Shown here in pieces: positions 42,762 to 51,733 of a stretch of DNA of 64,000 nt (position 1 is its first letter; each line of letters starts with the position of its first letter). The notes under the pieces are model-generated. The model was not told the DNA's origin, did no database searches, and saw nothing but the letters and a program-made list of their open reading frames with translations. The position numbers and the translations under genes were made by a program. Source of the DNA: Streptomyces sp. NBC_00554 (GTDB taxonomy: Bacteria; Actinomycetota; Actinomycetes; Streptomycetales; Streptomycetaceae); the NCBI RefSeq assembly GCF_041431135.1, contig NZ_CP107799.1, positions 7,812,001 to 7,876,000 on the forward strand, read 5' to 3'.

Positions 42762-44213
42762 ATGTCCGATTCCCAGAAGGTGGCCGACCGGCCAAGTGCC
42801 GCGCCACCCCCGGCGAACAGCATCGACCAGTTCTTCAAGATCTCCGCCAGGGGCTCCACCTTCGGCCGTGAGATACGCGGCGGCTTCGCCACGTTCTTCA
42901 CGATGGCCTACATCCTTGTCCTGAATCCCATCATCCTGGGCAGCGCCAAGGACAAGTTCGGCCACCAGCTCGACACCGTCCAACTGACCACCGCCACCGC
43001 CCTGGTGGCCGCGGTCATGACGATCATCATGGGCGTCGGCGGCAACCTCCCGCTCGCGCTCGCCGCGGGCCTCGGCCTCAATGCGGTCGTCGCCTTCCAG
43101 ATCGCCCCGCTGATGAGCTGGGACGACGCGATGGGCCTGATCGTCCTCGAAGGCCTGCTGATCTGCGTGCTGGTGGTGACGGGGCTGCGCGAAGCCGTCA
43201 TGCACGCGATACCCCAGCCGATGAAGCAGGCGATCAGCGTCGGCATCGGCCTCTTCATCGCCTTCATCGGCTTCGTCGACGCCGGGTTCGTCACCCGTAT
43301 CCCGGACATCGCCCAAACCACCGTGCCGGTGCAACTGGGCGGCACGGGCCTGCTCTCCGGGTGGCCGGTCCTCGTCTTCTGTCTCGGCGTGCTGCTGACC
43401 ATCGGGCTGCTCGCGCGCAAGGTCAAGGGCGCGATCCTGATCAGCATCGTGAGCATGACGATCCTGGCGATCATCATCGACTCCATCGCCGACATCAAGA
43501 GTTGGGGCCTGACCACACCGAAGGTCCCCGACGACATCGTGGCCTCACCGGACTTCGGCCTGCTCGGTCACTTCAGCCTGTTCGGCGCCTTCGGCGAGAC
43601 CAGTGCGATCACCGTCGTACTGCTGGTCTTCACCCTGGTCCTGTCCGACTTCTTCGACACCATGGGCACGGTCGTCGGCATCAGCGCCGAGGCGGGCCTG
43701 CTCGACGAGGAGGGCAAGGTGCCCAACCTCGGCCGCGTACTGCTCATCGACGGCGCGGCCGCTGTCGCCGGCGGCGCCGCTTCGGCGTCCTCCTCGACCT
43801 CGTACATCGAGTCGGCGGCGGGTGTCGGCGAGGGCTCCCGCACCGGCTTCTCGAACCTGGTCACCGGCGGGCTCTTCGCTTTCGCGCTCTTCCTGACCCC
43901 GCTGCTCACGATCGTGCCGCTACAGGCCGCCGCGCCCGCGCTCGTAGCGGTCGGCTTCCTGATGATGACCCAGGTCAAGCACATCGACTGGGACAAGTAC
44001 GAGGTCGCCATCCCCGCGTTCCTGACCATCGCGGTGATGCCGTTCACGTACTCGATCACCAACGGCATCGGCGCCGGGTTCCTGGCGTACGTCCTGATCA
44101 AGACCGTCCTCGGCAAGGCCAAGGAGGTGCACTGGCTGCTGTGGGGAGCCTCGGCGCTGTTCCTGGTGTACTTCGCGATCGACCCGCTCGAGCAGCTGTT
44201 CGGCGTGAAGTGA
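42762..44213 (+). CDS. NCS2-family purine permease
   Basis: A 483-residue membrane protein with about 13-14 hydrophobic segments. The N-terminal ISARGSTFGREIRGGFATFFTMAYIL and the later ASSSTSYIESAAGVGEGSRTG are hallmarks of the AzgA-like adenine/guanine/hypoxanthine branch. GAGGAG lies 7 bp before the ATG. It probably imports purine bases by proton symport. Its last codons start a 23-bp triple tandem repeat. Confidence 0.92.
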   Translation: MSDSQKVADRPSAAPPPANSIDQFFKISARGSTFGREIRGGFATFFTMAYILVLNPIILGSAKDKFGHQLDTVQLTTATALVAAVMTIIMGVGGNLPLALAAGLGLNAVVAFQIAPLMSWDDAMGLIVLEGLLICVLVVTGLREAVMHAIPQPMKQAISVGIGLFIAFIGFVDAGFVTRIPDIAQTTVPVQLGGTGLLSGWPVLVFCLGVLLTIGLLARKVKGAILISIVSMTILAIIIDSIADIKSWGLTTPKVPDDIVASPDFGLLGHFSLFGAFGETSAITVVLLVFTLVLSDFFDTMGTVVGISAEAGLLDEEGKVPNLGRVLLIDGAAAVAGGAASASSSTSYIESAAGVGEGSRTGFSNLVTGGLFAFALFLTPLLTIVPLQAAAPALVAVGFLMMTQVKHIDWDKYEVAIPAFLTIAVMPFTYSITNGIGAGFLAYVLIKTVLGKAKEVHWLLWGASALFLVYFAIDPLEQLFGVK

Positions 44214-44267
44214 CGCGCATGTTCGGCGTGATGTCACGCGCAAGTTCGGCGTGAAGTAACGCGAAGG
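44199..44267. repeat. Three tandem 23-bp copies at the NCS2 gene end
   Basis: Units start at 44199, 44222 and 44245, each beginning TTCGGCGTGA. The first contains the last codons (FGVK) and the TGA stop. The third again reads FGVK followed by TAA, but out of frame with the gene. The copies end at the terminator hairpin. Confidence 0.9.
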
Positions 44268-44299
44268 GCCGCCCTCCAGGGGTGCGAGGGCGGCCCTTC
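44263..44299. terminator. Two-way hairpin terminator
   Basis: Perfect 14-bp stem, arms 44263-44276 and 44286-44299, with a 9-nt loop. It lies between the convergent NCS2 and pbpA genes. Confidence 0.88.
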
Positions 44300-44317
44300 C
44301 GTACACGTGGTGGCTGC

Positions 44318-45766
44318 TCAGTCCTTGAGCGCCGCCTGCATCATCGCCTTGGCCACCGGCGCCGCGAGGCCGTTGCCGCTGACCTCCGAGCGGGCCGCGT
44401 CCGACTGCTCGACCAGGACCGCCACGGCGACCTCCTTGTCACTGGAGTCGGACTTCGCGTACGAGGTGAACCAGGCGTACGGCGTCTGGCTGTTGTTCTC
44501 GCCGTGCTGGGCCGTGCCGGTCTTGCCGCCCACGGTCGCGCCGGAGATCTGCGCGTTCGTACCCGTGCCGTCCTCGACGACCGTCTGCATCGCGGACTGG
44601 AGCTGCTCGGCCGTGGAGGAGCTGACGATCTCCTTGCTCTCCGTGCTGTCGTCGTAGTTCGTCAGCACATTGCCGTCGGAGTCACTGGTCTGCGACACCA
44701 TGTGCGGCGTGACCAGCTTGCCGTCGTTCGCTATGGCGGCCGACACCATGGCCATCTGGAGCGGGGTCGCGGTCACATCGAACTGGCCGATGCCCGTGAG
44801 CGCGGTGGACGACTTGTCCATGTCGGAGGGATACACGCTGGTGTAGGCCCGCACCGGCACGTCCTGCGACTCGTCGTTGAAGCCGAACTTCTCGGCCTGC
44901 GCCTTCAGCTTGTCCTGGCCCAGATCGACGGCCATCTTCGCGAAGACGTTGTTGCACGAGTACTGCAGCGCCACCCGGATCGAGGCGTTCTCGCAGGGCG
45001 CCGACGCGTTCTCGTTCGCCAGGTCCGTGGTCGTGTCCGGCAGCGTGTAAGGGTTCGGGCTGTCCGTCTTGGCGTCCACGTCCGAGTACAGCCCGTCCTC
45101 CAGCGCGGCCGCCGCGACGACCAGCTTGAACGTCGAGCCCGGCGGCAGCGGCTGGCGCAGCGCCCGGTTCGTCATCGGCTTGTCGGCGTCCTTGGTCAGC
45201 TTCGTCCAGGCGTCCGAATCGCCCGCGCTGAGCTGGGAGGGGTCGTACGACGGGGTGGAGACCACCGCGAGGATCTTGCCGGTCGTCGGGTCGATCGCGA
45301 CGGCCGCGCCCTTCTTGTCGCCGAGGGCCTCGTACGCCGCCTTCTGCACATCCGGGTCGATCGTCGTGACCACGTCACCCGGGTCGGCGCGCTTGTTCGT
45401 GATCGTGTCCAGCGGGGTCTTCAGCTGGAGGTCCGTGCCGTCGAGCAGGTCCTGGTAGATGCCCTCCAGCTGCGTCGCGCCGTACACCTGCGAGCTGTAG
45501 CCGGTGACCGCCGCGTACAGACTGCCGTCCGTGTACGTGCGCTTGTACTTGAGGTCTCCCGTCGTCTCGGCGGAACCGGTGATGGCATCTCCGGCCACGA
45601 TGATGTTCCCGAGCGGGTTCGCGTACTGCTCGATCGCGTTCCGCCGGTTGTCCTTGTCGTCCGCGAGCGCCTGGCCTTCGTAGAACTGCACCCATGTCGC
45701 CCTGACCAGCAGGGCGAGCACGAGCAGCAGAGTGAAGACGGCGGACCGCCTGATCGTCTTGTTCAT
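44318..45766 (-). CDS. pbpA: Class B penicillin-binding protein (PbpA-like)
   Basis: A 482-residue membrane-anchored D,D-transpeptidase. An N-terminal anchor helix spans about 10-24. The PBP dimer domain is followed by the penicilloyl-serine domain with STFK (S211, K214), SCN (270-272) and KTGT (415-418). This is the length and plan of actinobacterial PbpA, which in Mycobacterium and Streptomyces sits in the pbpA-rodA-pkn locus and acts in septum synthesis. Here it is alone, not beside rodA, so it may be a second copy. Confidence 0.9.
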   Translation of the reverse strand: MNKTIRRSAVFTLLLVLALLVRATWVQFYEGQALADDKDNRRNAIEQYANPLGNIIVAGDAITGSAETTGDLKYKRTYTDGSLYAAVTGYSSQVYGATQLEGIYQDLLDGTDLQLKTPLDTITNKRADPGDVVTTIDPDVQKAAYEALGDKKGAAVAIDPTTGKILAVVSTPSYDPSQLSAGDSDAWTKLTKDADKPMTNRALRQPLPPGSTFKLVVAAAALEDGLYSDVDAKTDSPNPYTLPDTTTDLANENASAPCENASIRVALQYSCNNVFAKMAVDLGQDKLKAQAEKFGFNDESQDVPVRAYTSVYPSDMDKSSTALTGIGQFDVTATPLQMAMVSAAIANDGKLVTPHMVSQTSDSDGNVLTNYDDSTESKEIVSSSTAEQLQSAMQTVVEDGTGTNAQISGATVGGKTGTAQHGENNSQTPYAWFTSYAKSDSSDKEVAVAVLVEQSDAARSEVSGNGLAAPVAKAMMQAALKD

Positions 45767-45783
45767 CCCGCTCAGAAGGACGA

Positions 45784-45816
45784 GCGGGCGGGAGGGAATC
45801 GTTCCCTTCCGCCCGC
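45784..45816 (-). terminator. Hairpin terminator after the IclR gene
   Basis: 15-bp stem with one G-T pair, arms 45784-45798 and 45802-45816, and a 3-nt loop. It also forms the far part of the pbpA leader, so it may insulate pbpA from read-through. Confidence 0.75.
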
Positions 45817-45830
45817 ATTTCTCATAGACC

Positions 45831-45879
45831 GTTCATGAAGTCATTGGCCCTTCATGAAGTCTCATAGGCCCTTCATGAA
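45831..45879. repeat. Three TTCATGAAG direct repeats
   Basis: TTCATGAAG occurs at 45831, 45850 and 45871, joined by GTCATTGGCCC-like and GTCTCATAGGCCC-like spacers (period about 19-21 bp). Each contains the TTCATGAA palindrome. They lie between the iclR stop and its terminator. Confidence 0.8.
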
Positions 45880-45908
45880 GCCCGCCGTCCGTGAGCGGGC
45901 TCCCTCGG

Positions 45909-46682
45909 TCACAGCCTCCGCGTCGCCAGCGTCAGGCGGTCGCGGGCGTCGAACAGTGCGTCCTTGACCATCTGCTCGTGCGCGGGGGTCAGGCGCGCAA
46001 CAGGCACCGAGCAGCTGATCGCGTCACGGGCGGGCGTCCGGTACGGGATGGCGACGCCGAAGCAGCGCAGGCCAAGGGTGTTCTCCTCGCGGTCCACGGC
46101 GAAGCCCTGCTCCCGGACCTGGTGCAGCTCCTGGATGAGCTTCTCCCGGTCGGTGATCGTGTGCTCGGTGAGCGCCGGCAGGGTCTCGGGGAGCAGCTTG
46201 CGGACCTGCTCGTCGGTGTGGGTGGCGAGCAGCGCCTTGCCGAGCGAGGTCGAGTGCGCGGGGAGGCGGCGGCCGACCCGGGTGAAGGGGCGCAGGTAGT
46301 GCTGCGACTGCCGGGTGGCCAGGTAGACGACGTTCGTGCCGTCCAGGCGGGCCAGGTGGATGGTCTCCGTCGTGTCGTCGGAGAGGCGGTCGAGGGTCGG
46401 GCGGGCCGCGGCGACCACCTCGTCGCCGTCGATGTACGAGGTGCCGACAAGGAGGGCCCGTACGCCGATGCCGTACCGCGTGCCCGTCGCGTCCGTCTCG
46501 ACCCAACCGAGCTCCACGAGCGTGCGCAGCAGCATGTACAGGCTGGACTTCGGATAGCCGACGGCTTCCTGCACGGAGGCGAGGGAGTGCATACCGGGCC
46601 GGCCGGCGAAGTACTCGAGCAATTCCACGGTCCGCACCGCGGACTTGACCTGCGCCCCGCCGCCTGTCTCGACTGCCGACAT
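45909..46682 (-). CDS. IclR-family transcriptional regulator
   Basis: A 257-residue repressor. Residues about 12-75 form the winged helix (SVQEAVGYPKSSLYMLLRTLVELGWVE). The C-terminal sensor has RLPAHSTSLGKALLA and the late CFGVAIPYRTP with Cys. It is divergent from the semialdehyde dehydrogenase gene and probably controls it, in keeping with IclR (KdgR-like) control of pectin catabolism elsewhere. The ATG at 46682 is chosen over one 18 codons upstream because the added residues are not conserved-looking. Confidence 0.88.
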   Translation of the reverse strand: MSAVETGGGAQVKSAVRTVELLEYFAGRPGMHSLASVQEAVGYPKSSLYMLLRTLVELGWVETDATGTRYGIGVRALLVGTSYIDGDEVVAAARPTLDRLSDDTTETIHLARLDGTNVVYLATRQSQHYLRPFTRVGRRLPAHSTSLGKALLATHTDEQVRKLLPETLPALTEHTITDREKLIQELHQVREQGFAVDREENTLGLRCFGVAIPYRTPARDAISCSVPVARLTPAHEQMVKDALFDARDRLTLATRRL

Positions 46683-46814
46683 CGCCCTTGACCCCTTCGT
46701 TGGACGGGAAATAGTCTCCAACAGCATATTCACCATCAGAGACAGCGTTCAGCATATCGAACGCCCCTGGTGAGTGACACAGAACTGCGGCATCACATCT
46801 TGGAGGGACCCGCG

Positions 46815-48344
46815 GTGGCAGCAGCACCAGTCTGGAGTGTCGACCCCCGAACCGGGAAGCAGCGGGAACAGGTTGCGGTGGAGGCCACAGCCCAGGAGGT
46901 CGACGAGGCCGTCCGCGCCGCGCACGCCGCGCGCCCGGCCCTCGCCGACCGCACGGTACGCGCCGCCTTCCTGCGCACCGCCGCCGACCTGCTCGAAGGC
47001 TCGAAGGGCCACCTCGTCGAGGCCGCGGACGCGGAGAGCGCGCTCGGCCCGGTCCGGCTCACCGGCGAACTCGCCCGCACCTGCTACCAGTTGCGGGCCT
47101 TCGCCACGATCGTCGACGAGGGCGCCTTCCTCGACGTCGTGATCAACCACCCCGACGACACCGCGACCCCGCCGATCCCGGACCTGCGCCGCTACAAGGT
47201 GCCGCTGGGCGTCGTCGCCGTCTACTCCGCCTCGAACTTCCCCTTCGCCTTCTCGGTCGCCGGCGGCGACACCGCGAGCGCGCTGGCGGCGGGCTGCCCG
47301 GTCGTCGTCAAGGCCCACCCGGACCACCCGGGGCTCTCCGAGCTGGTCGCGGCCGTACTGCGCAGGGCCGCCGCCCAGCACGACATCCCCGCGGGTGTCC
47401 TGGGCCTGGTCCACGGCTTCGAAGCGGGCGTCGAGCTGGTCAGGCACCCGCTGGTCTCGGCGGCCGGCTTCACCGGTTCCGTACGCGGTGGCCGTGCCCT
47501 CTTCGACGCGGCGGCCGCGCGCCCCGTGCCGATCCCCTTCCACGGCGAGCTGGGATCCCTGAACCCCGTCGTGGTCACCGAGGCCGCGGCGACCGAGCGC
47601 GCCGAAGCCATCGGTACCGGGCTCGCGGGCTCGATGACCCTTGGCGTCGGCCAGTTCTGCGTGAAGCCGGGGCTCGTCCTCGCCCCCGCGGGCGCGGCGG
47701 GCGACCGTCTCGTCAAGTCCCTCACGGACGCGGTCAGCGACACCGACGCGGGCGTCCTGCTCGACCACCGCATGCGCGACAACTTCATCGCCGGTGTCGC
47801 CGAGCGCGCCCAGCTCCCCGACGTGGAGGCCCCGGTGACCCCGGGCGCGGGCAGCGAGCACACGGTGAGCCCCGGCTTCCTGACCGTGCCCGCGCAGAAG
47901 CTCACCGCCGAGGGCGAGCACGACCTGCTGCTCGAGGAGTGCTTCGGCCCGCTCACCGTGGTCGCGCGCTACGAGGACGAGGCCGAGGCCAGCGCGGTCC
48001 TCTCCCGTCTCCCCGGCAACCTCACCGCGACCGTGCAGCTCTCCACCGAGGAAGCGGCGGGCAAGGGGCGCGGCGCGGAGATCCTCGCCGAGCTGACCCC
48101 GCTCGCCGGCCGCGTCCTGGTCAACGGCTGGCCGACCGGCGTCGCGGTCGCCCCCGCCCAGCACCACGGCGGCCCGTACCCGGCGACGACGTCCACCTCG
48201 ACCTCCGTCGGCGGTACGGCCATTGAGCGCTGGCTGCGTCCGGTGGCGTACCAGAACGCGCCCGAGGCGCTGCTGCCGCCGGAGCTGCGGGACGACAACC
48301 CGCTGGGGCTGCCGCGCCGTTACGACGGCCGGCTGGAACGCTGA
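46815..48344 (+). CDS. NADP-type aldehyde dehydrogenase, 2-oxoglutarate semialdehyde dehydrogenase
   Basis: A 509-residue ALDH that oxidises 2,5-dioxopentanoate to 2-oxoglutarate. Oxyanion Asn is N141 (SASNFPFAF), general base E245 (FHGELGSLNP) and nucleophile C282 (GVGQFCVKPG), the set typical of the KGSADH-III/YcbD branch. The frame opens to 46770, but GGAGGG at 46802-46807 points to the GTG at 46815. It completes the KdgD pathway although it lies 35 kb from kdgD, and it is divergent from the IclR gene. Confidence 0.9.
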   Translation: MAAAPVWSVDPRTGKQREQVAVEATAQEVDEAVRAAHAARPALADRTVRAAFLRTAADLLEGSKGHLVEAADAESALGPVRLTGELARTCYQLRAFATIVDEGAFLDVVINHPDDTATPPIPDLRRYKVPLGVVAVYSASNFPFAFSVAGGDTASALAAGCPVVVKAHPDHPGLSELVAAVLRRAAAQHDIPAGVLGLVHGFEAGVELVRHPLVSAAGFTGSVRGGRALFDAAAARPVPIPFHGELGSLNPVVVTEAAATERAEAIGTGLAGSMTLGVGQFCVKPGLVLAPAGAAGDRLVKSLTDAVSDTDAGVLLDHRMRDNFIAGVAERAQLPDVEAPVTPGAGSEHTVSPGFLTVPAQKLTAEGEHDLLLEECFGPLTVVARYEDEAEASAVLSRLPGNLTATVQLSTEEAAGKGRGAEILAELTPLAGRVLVNGWPTGVAVAPAQHHGGPYPATTSTSTSVGGTAIERWLRPVAYQNAPEALLPPELRDDNPLGLPRRYDGRLER

Positions 48345-48392
48345 GTGGGAGCCGCCCGGGACATGGCAGGGACGACCTGGAAGACTCGGCGG

Positions 48393-49001
48393 ATGGACGT
48401 CGAAATTCCCGAACTCCCGTTCCGGCTTCGCACCTACGGGCCTGACGGTCACTGGTCCTACGAGGACGGGGTGCTCACCGGCTGGGCGGGCGCGCGGCAG
48501 GACCGCTTCGTGCCGCCCACCGGTGAGGCCCTGGACGCCGCCTCCGACGCGCCTCGCCTGCTCGGTGCGCCGGAGGGCGACTTCCAGCTGATCGCGCGGG
48601 TCACGGTCGGGTTCTCGGGCTCCTTCGACGCGGGTGTGCTCTACGTCCACGTGGGGGAGCGGGCCTGGGCGAAGCTCTGCCTGGAGTACTCCCCGGATGT
48701 CCCCACCGTCTGCACGGTGGTCACCCGGGGCCACTCCGACGACGCCAACTCCTTCACCGTCGACGGCAGTTCCGTCTGGCTCCGCATCAGCCGCACCGGC
48801 CGAGCCTTCGCCTTCCACGCCTCCCGCGACGGCGCCCACTGGACCTTCGTCCGCCTCTTCACCCTCGGCGACGAGAAGGAGACCGGGGCGGCTCTCGTCG
48901 GCTTCATGACTCAGTCCCCCATGGGGGAGGGGTGCGTCGTGACGTACGACGGGATCGAGTTCCGGGAGAACTGGCCGCGGGACTTGAGAGACGGAAGCTG
49001 A
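48393..49001 (+). CDS. DUF1349 (YesU-like) protein
   Basis: A 202-residue concanavalin-like beta-sandwich protein of the DUF1349 family. Seen segments are FDAGVLYVHVGERAWAKLCLEYSPD and SRDGAHWTFVRLF, the family core. YesU of Bacillus subtilis belongs to this family and lies in the rhamnogalacturonan (yes) cluster, which fits the pectin theme here. It has no signal peptide. The function is unknown; carbohydrate binding is likely. The ATG at 48393 gives the usual length; earlier ATG/GTG starts at 48363 and 48345 are possible. Confidence 0.8.
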   Translation: MDVEIPELPFRLRTYGPDGHWSYEDGVLTGWAGARQDRFVPPTGEALDAASDAPRLLGAPEGDFQLIARVTVGFSGSFDAGVLYVHVGERAWAKLCLEYSPDVPTVCTVVTRGHSDDANSFTVDGSSVWLRISRTGRAFAFHASRDGAHWTFVRLFTLGDEKETGAALVGFMTQSPMGEGCVVTYDGIEFRENWPRDLRDGS

Positions 49002-49004
49002 TTT

Positions 49005-49239
49005 CGCCCCCTCCGCCCCTATCCATTCCCGTCCCTTGGGGGCTCCGCCCCCAAACCCCCGCTCCTCAAACGCCGGAGGGGCTGAATATTTCCCCGGCCG
49101 GCGCTGAAATCTTCCGCCTCGGCCGGGGGAGATCTTTCAGCCCGTCCGGCGTTTGAGGACGAGCGCGCAGCGCGACAGGGGGGTCTGGGGGCGCAGCCCC
49201 CAGGAAGCAAGGGACGGGTAGGGGCGGAGGGGGCGAAAC
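49005..49239. repeat. Large imperfect inverted repeat (two-way terminator), dispersed family copy A
   Basis: Left arm about 49005-49084 and right arm about 49138-49239 are complementary over most of their length, with sub-palindromes such as TGGGGGCGCAGCCCCCA. It lies between the convergent DUF1349 and MFS genes. The right arm recurs at about 59530-59625. Confidence 0.8.
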
Positions 49240-49245
49240 AACTCT

Positions 49246-50637
49246 CTAGCGCGCCACCCGCAAGCCCACCGAAGCCACCGCCGTCGCGGCCAGCGCCCCC
49301 GCACTCAACGCGAGGCTCACCCGCAACCCCGCCTCGAATCCCCCCGACACAAGCGACCCGAACGCAGCGATGGCAAGCCCCCCGGAAACCTGCCGGGCCG
49401 AGTTGAGGACCCCCGCCGCCAGCCCCGCCCGGTCGGAGGGCACCGCATCCATCATCAAGGCCGTCAACGGCGGAATCGTCAACGCGCACCCCAGTGCCAT
49501 CGGCACGAGAAGCACAGCCACCACCACAGGCGGGGTGGACGCGTCGACGCACAGCAGGACCAGCACCCCCACCACCGCCAGCGACTGACCGAGCAGCATC
49601 GGCAGGCGCGGCCCGAACCGCCCCGCAAGCTTGCCCGCCGCGATGTTCGTGACGGCGATGAGCCCGGTCATCGGGAGGAACATCAGCCCCGCATACAGCG
49701 CCGAACGCCCTTGGACCTGCTGGAAGAAGAGGGAGAAGAGAAACACCACGCCGTAGAAGGCCACGCTGCACGCCGCCCCCGCCGCGACGGCCACACTCAC
49801 GTTCCGGCTGCGGAAGAGCCCCAGCGGCACGACCGGATGCGCCTGCCGCGCCTCGACCCGGACGAAGACCAGACCCGCGACCACGGCGACCACCAGCGAG
49901 ACCACCCCCGCCGTACCGCCCTCGATGACCGCGAAGGTCACCGCCGTGAGCGCCACGACGGCCGCCAGCTGTCCGGGCAGGTCCAGCGGCGCGGGCCGGC
50001 GCTCCGAACGCGGCGCCCGGACAAGGAGCGTCAGCGCCACCGCCCCCAACGGCACGTTGATGAAGAAGATCCCCCGCCAGTCCCACACCGTGGTCAGCGC
50101 ACCGCCCGCCACCGGCCCGAGCGCCACCGCGACCGACCCGCCCGCAGCCCACAGGGCAACGGCCCGCGCCCGCTTCGCGGCATCCGCGTACGCCTGCCGC
50201 ACCAGCGCGAGCGAGGCCGGCAGCACCACGGCCGCAGCGGCGCCCTGCACGACGCGCGCACCGACCAGCACCGGCAGACTCGGCGCGAGCCCGCAGGCCA
50301 CGGACGCCAGAGTGAACACCGCGATCCCGATCCCGTACGCGCGGCTCGCCCCGGCCCGGTCCGAGAACGCCCCGGTGGACAGCATCAGCGCCGCGAAGGA
50401 CAGCGTGTACGCGTCCACGACCCACTGCAGGCCCGACATCCCGGCCCCGAGCGTCGACCCGATCGACGGCAGCGCCACGTTGACGACCGAGGCGTCAAGT
50501 GTGATCAACGCGAAGCCGAGGAGGGCGGCGGTGAGCGTGAGGGCGGGGGAGGGAGCGGGTGAGCGCCCCAACTCGGCCTTTGTGTCATGGACTTGATGAG
50601 CGGGAGACCCGGTTTCGGTGGTCTGGTTGGTCGACAT
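49246..50637 (-). CDS. MFS drug exporter (DHA2/EmrB-QacA type)
   Basis: A 463-residue membrane protein with about 14 hydrophobic segments. Motif D1 LDASVVNVALPSI and the loop motif FSDRAGASRAYG are typical of the 14-helix proton-drug antiporters. It is divergent from a GlxA-type regulator 70 bp away, which probably controls it. The substrate is unknown. Confidence 0.9.
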   Translation of the reverse strand: MSTNQTTETGSPAHQVHDTKAELGRSPAPSPALTLTAALLGFALITLDASVVNVALPSIGSTLGAGMSGLQWVVDAYTLSFAALMLSTGAFSDRAGASRAYGIGIAVFTLASVACGLAPSLPVLVGARVVQGAAAAVVLPASLALVRQAYADAAKRARAVALWAAGGSVAVALGPVAGGALTTVWDWRGIFFINVPLGAVALTLLVRAPRSERRPAPLDLPGQLAAVVALTAVTFAVIEGGTAGVVSLVVAVVAGLVFVRVEARQAHPVVPLGLFRSRNVSVAVAAGAACSVAFYGVVFLFSLFFQQVQGRSALYAGLMFLPMTGLIAVTNIAAGKLAGRFGPRLPMLLGQSLAVVGVLVLLCVDASTPPVVVAVLLVPMALGCALTIPPLTALMMDAVPSDRAGLAAGVLNSARQVSGGLAIAAFGSLVSGGFEAGLRVSLALSAGALAATAVASVGLRVAR

Positions 50638-50707
50638 GCCTCCATGCTGCGGATCTTCGGAGCGGTACAGTAGTGGCCCGAATGCCATACGTCCGGAGGT
50701 TCTGGCC

Positions 50708-51733
50708 ATGGCCCGATCGACCACCTCGACCCCCTCGACGACCCTGTCGAGCGGCCCCCGCCGCGTCGCCGTCATCGCGGCGAACCCTGTGTCGATGTTC
50801 AACCTCGCCATCCCAGAACTCCTGCTGGACAAGGTCGAGGTCGACGGCGGTCCGGGCTACGAAGTGGTCATCTGCGCCCCGGATCCGGGTCCGGTCCCCA
50901 CCACCGGGGGCCTCGACCTGTATGTCCGGCACGGTCTCGACGTCGTGCGGGACGCGGACATGGTCGTCGTCGTGGGCACCGGGCAGCGGTTCACGCCCGA
51001 CCCGCGCACGGTCGGGGCGGTGAGGGATGCCGCCGCCGCGGGCAAGCGGATCGCGTCCATCTGCAGCGGCGCGTTCGTGCTCGCCGAGGCGGGCCTGCTG
51101 GACGGCCGCCGGGCCACGACCTACTGGAACCAGGCCGAGGAACTGCGCAGGCGGTACCCGCGGATCGACCTCACGGACGACGTCCTCTATGTGCAGGACG
51201 GCCAGATCATGACGTCGTCCGGGTACGCCGCCGGAATCGACCTCTGCCTCCACATCGTCCGCACCGACTACGGTGCCGCCGTCGCCAACGAGGTGGCCCG
51301 CACCGCGCTGGTCGCCCCCGTACGGCCCGGTGGCCAGACCCAGTTCACCCAGACCCCGCTGCCGCCCGAGCGCGGCACCGCGTGCGCCGACACCCGGGGC
51401 TGGGCGATGCGCAACCTCGACAAGCCGCTCACCCTCACCGACCTGGCCCGCCACGCCGGCGTCAGCGTGCGCACCCTCACCCGCCGCTTCCACGCCGAGA
51501 GTGGCGTCAGCCCTCTCCAGTGGCTCCTCCACCAGCGCATCGAACGCGCCAAGGAACTCCTGGAAACGACCACTCTCCCCATGGACCAGGTGGCCCACGC
51601 CAGCGGCCTGGGCACCGCCGACTCGCTCCGCGCCCATCTGGTCCGCCGTGCCGGTCTGACACCGAGTGCGTACCGCACCCAGTTCAGCCGCCTCGGAACC
51701 ACACCGGAGCCCGTCACGTCCTCCGCTGCGTGA
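50708..51733 (+). CDS. GlxA-type regulator (DJ-1/PfpI plus AraC)
   Basis: A 341-residue transcription factor. An N-terminal class I amidotransferase-like domain spans about 15-190 with ASICSGAFVLAEAGLLDGRRATTYW. A C-terminal AraC DNA-binding domain spans about 225-325 with LARHAGVSVRTLTRRFHAESG. GGAGG lies 7 bp before the ATG at 50708. It likely regulates the divergent MFS exporter. It overlaps the GNAT gene by GTGA. Confidence 0.9.
   Translation: MARSTTSTPSTTLSSGPRRVAVIAANPVSMFNLAIPELLLDKVEVDGGPGYEVVICAPDPGPVPTTGGLDLYVRHGLDVVRDADMVVVVGTGQRFTPDPRTVGAVRDAAAAGKRIASICSGAFVLAEAGLLDGRRATTYWNQAEELRRRYPRIDLTDDVLYVQDGQIMTSSGYAAGIDLCLHIVRTDYGAAVANEVARTALVAPVRPGGQTQFTQTPLPPERGTACADTRGWAMRNLDKPLTLTDLARHAGVSVRTLTRRFHAESGVSPLQWLLHQRIERAKELLETTTLPMDQVAHASGLGTADSLRAHLVRRAGLTPSAYRTQFSRLGTTPEPVTSSAA

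Noticed and set aside
44199..44267. CRISPR-like array
   Set aside because: Only three direct copies without spacers; it is a simple tandem duplication of a gene end.
46749..48839. 696-codon minus-strand frame opposite the aldehyde dehydrogenase
   Set aside because: The plus-strand ALDH has all catalytic residues; the other frame is low-complexity.
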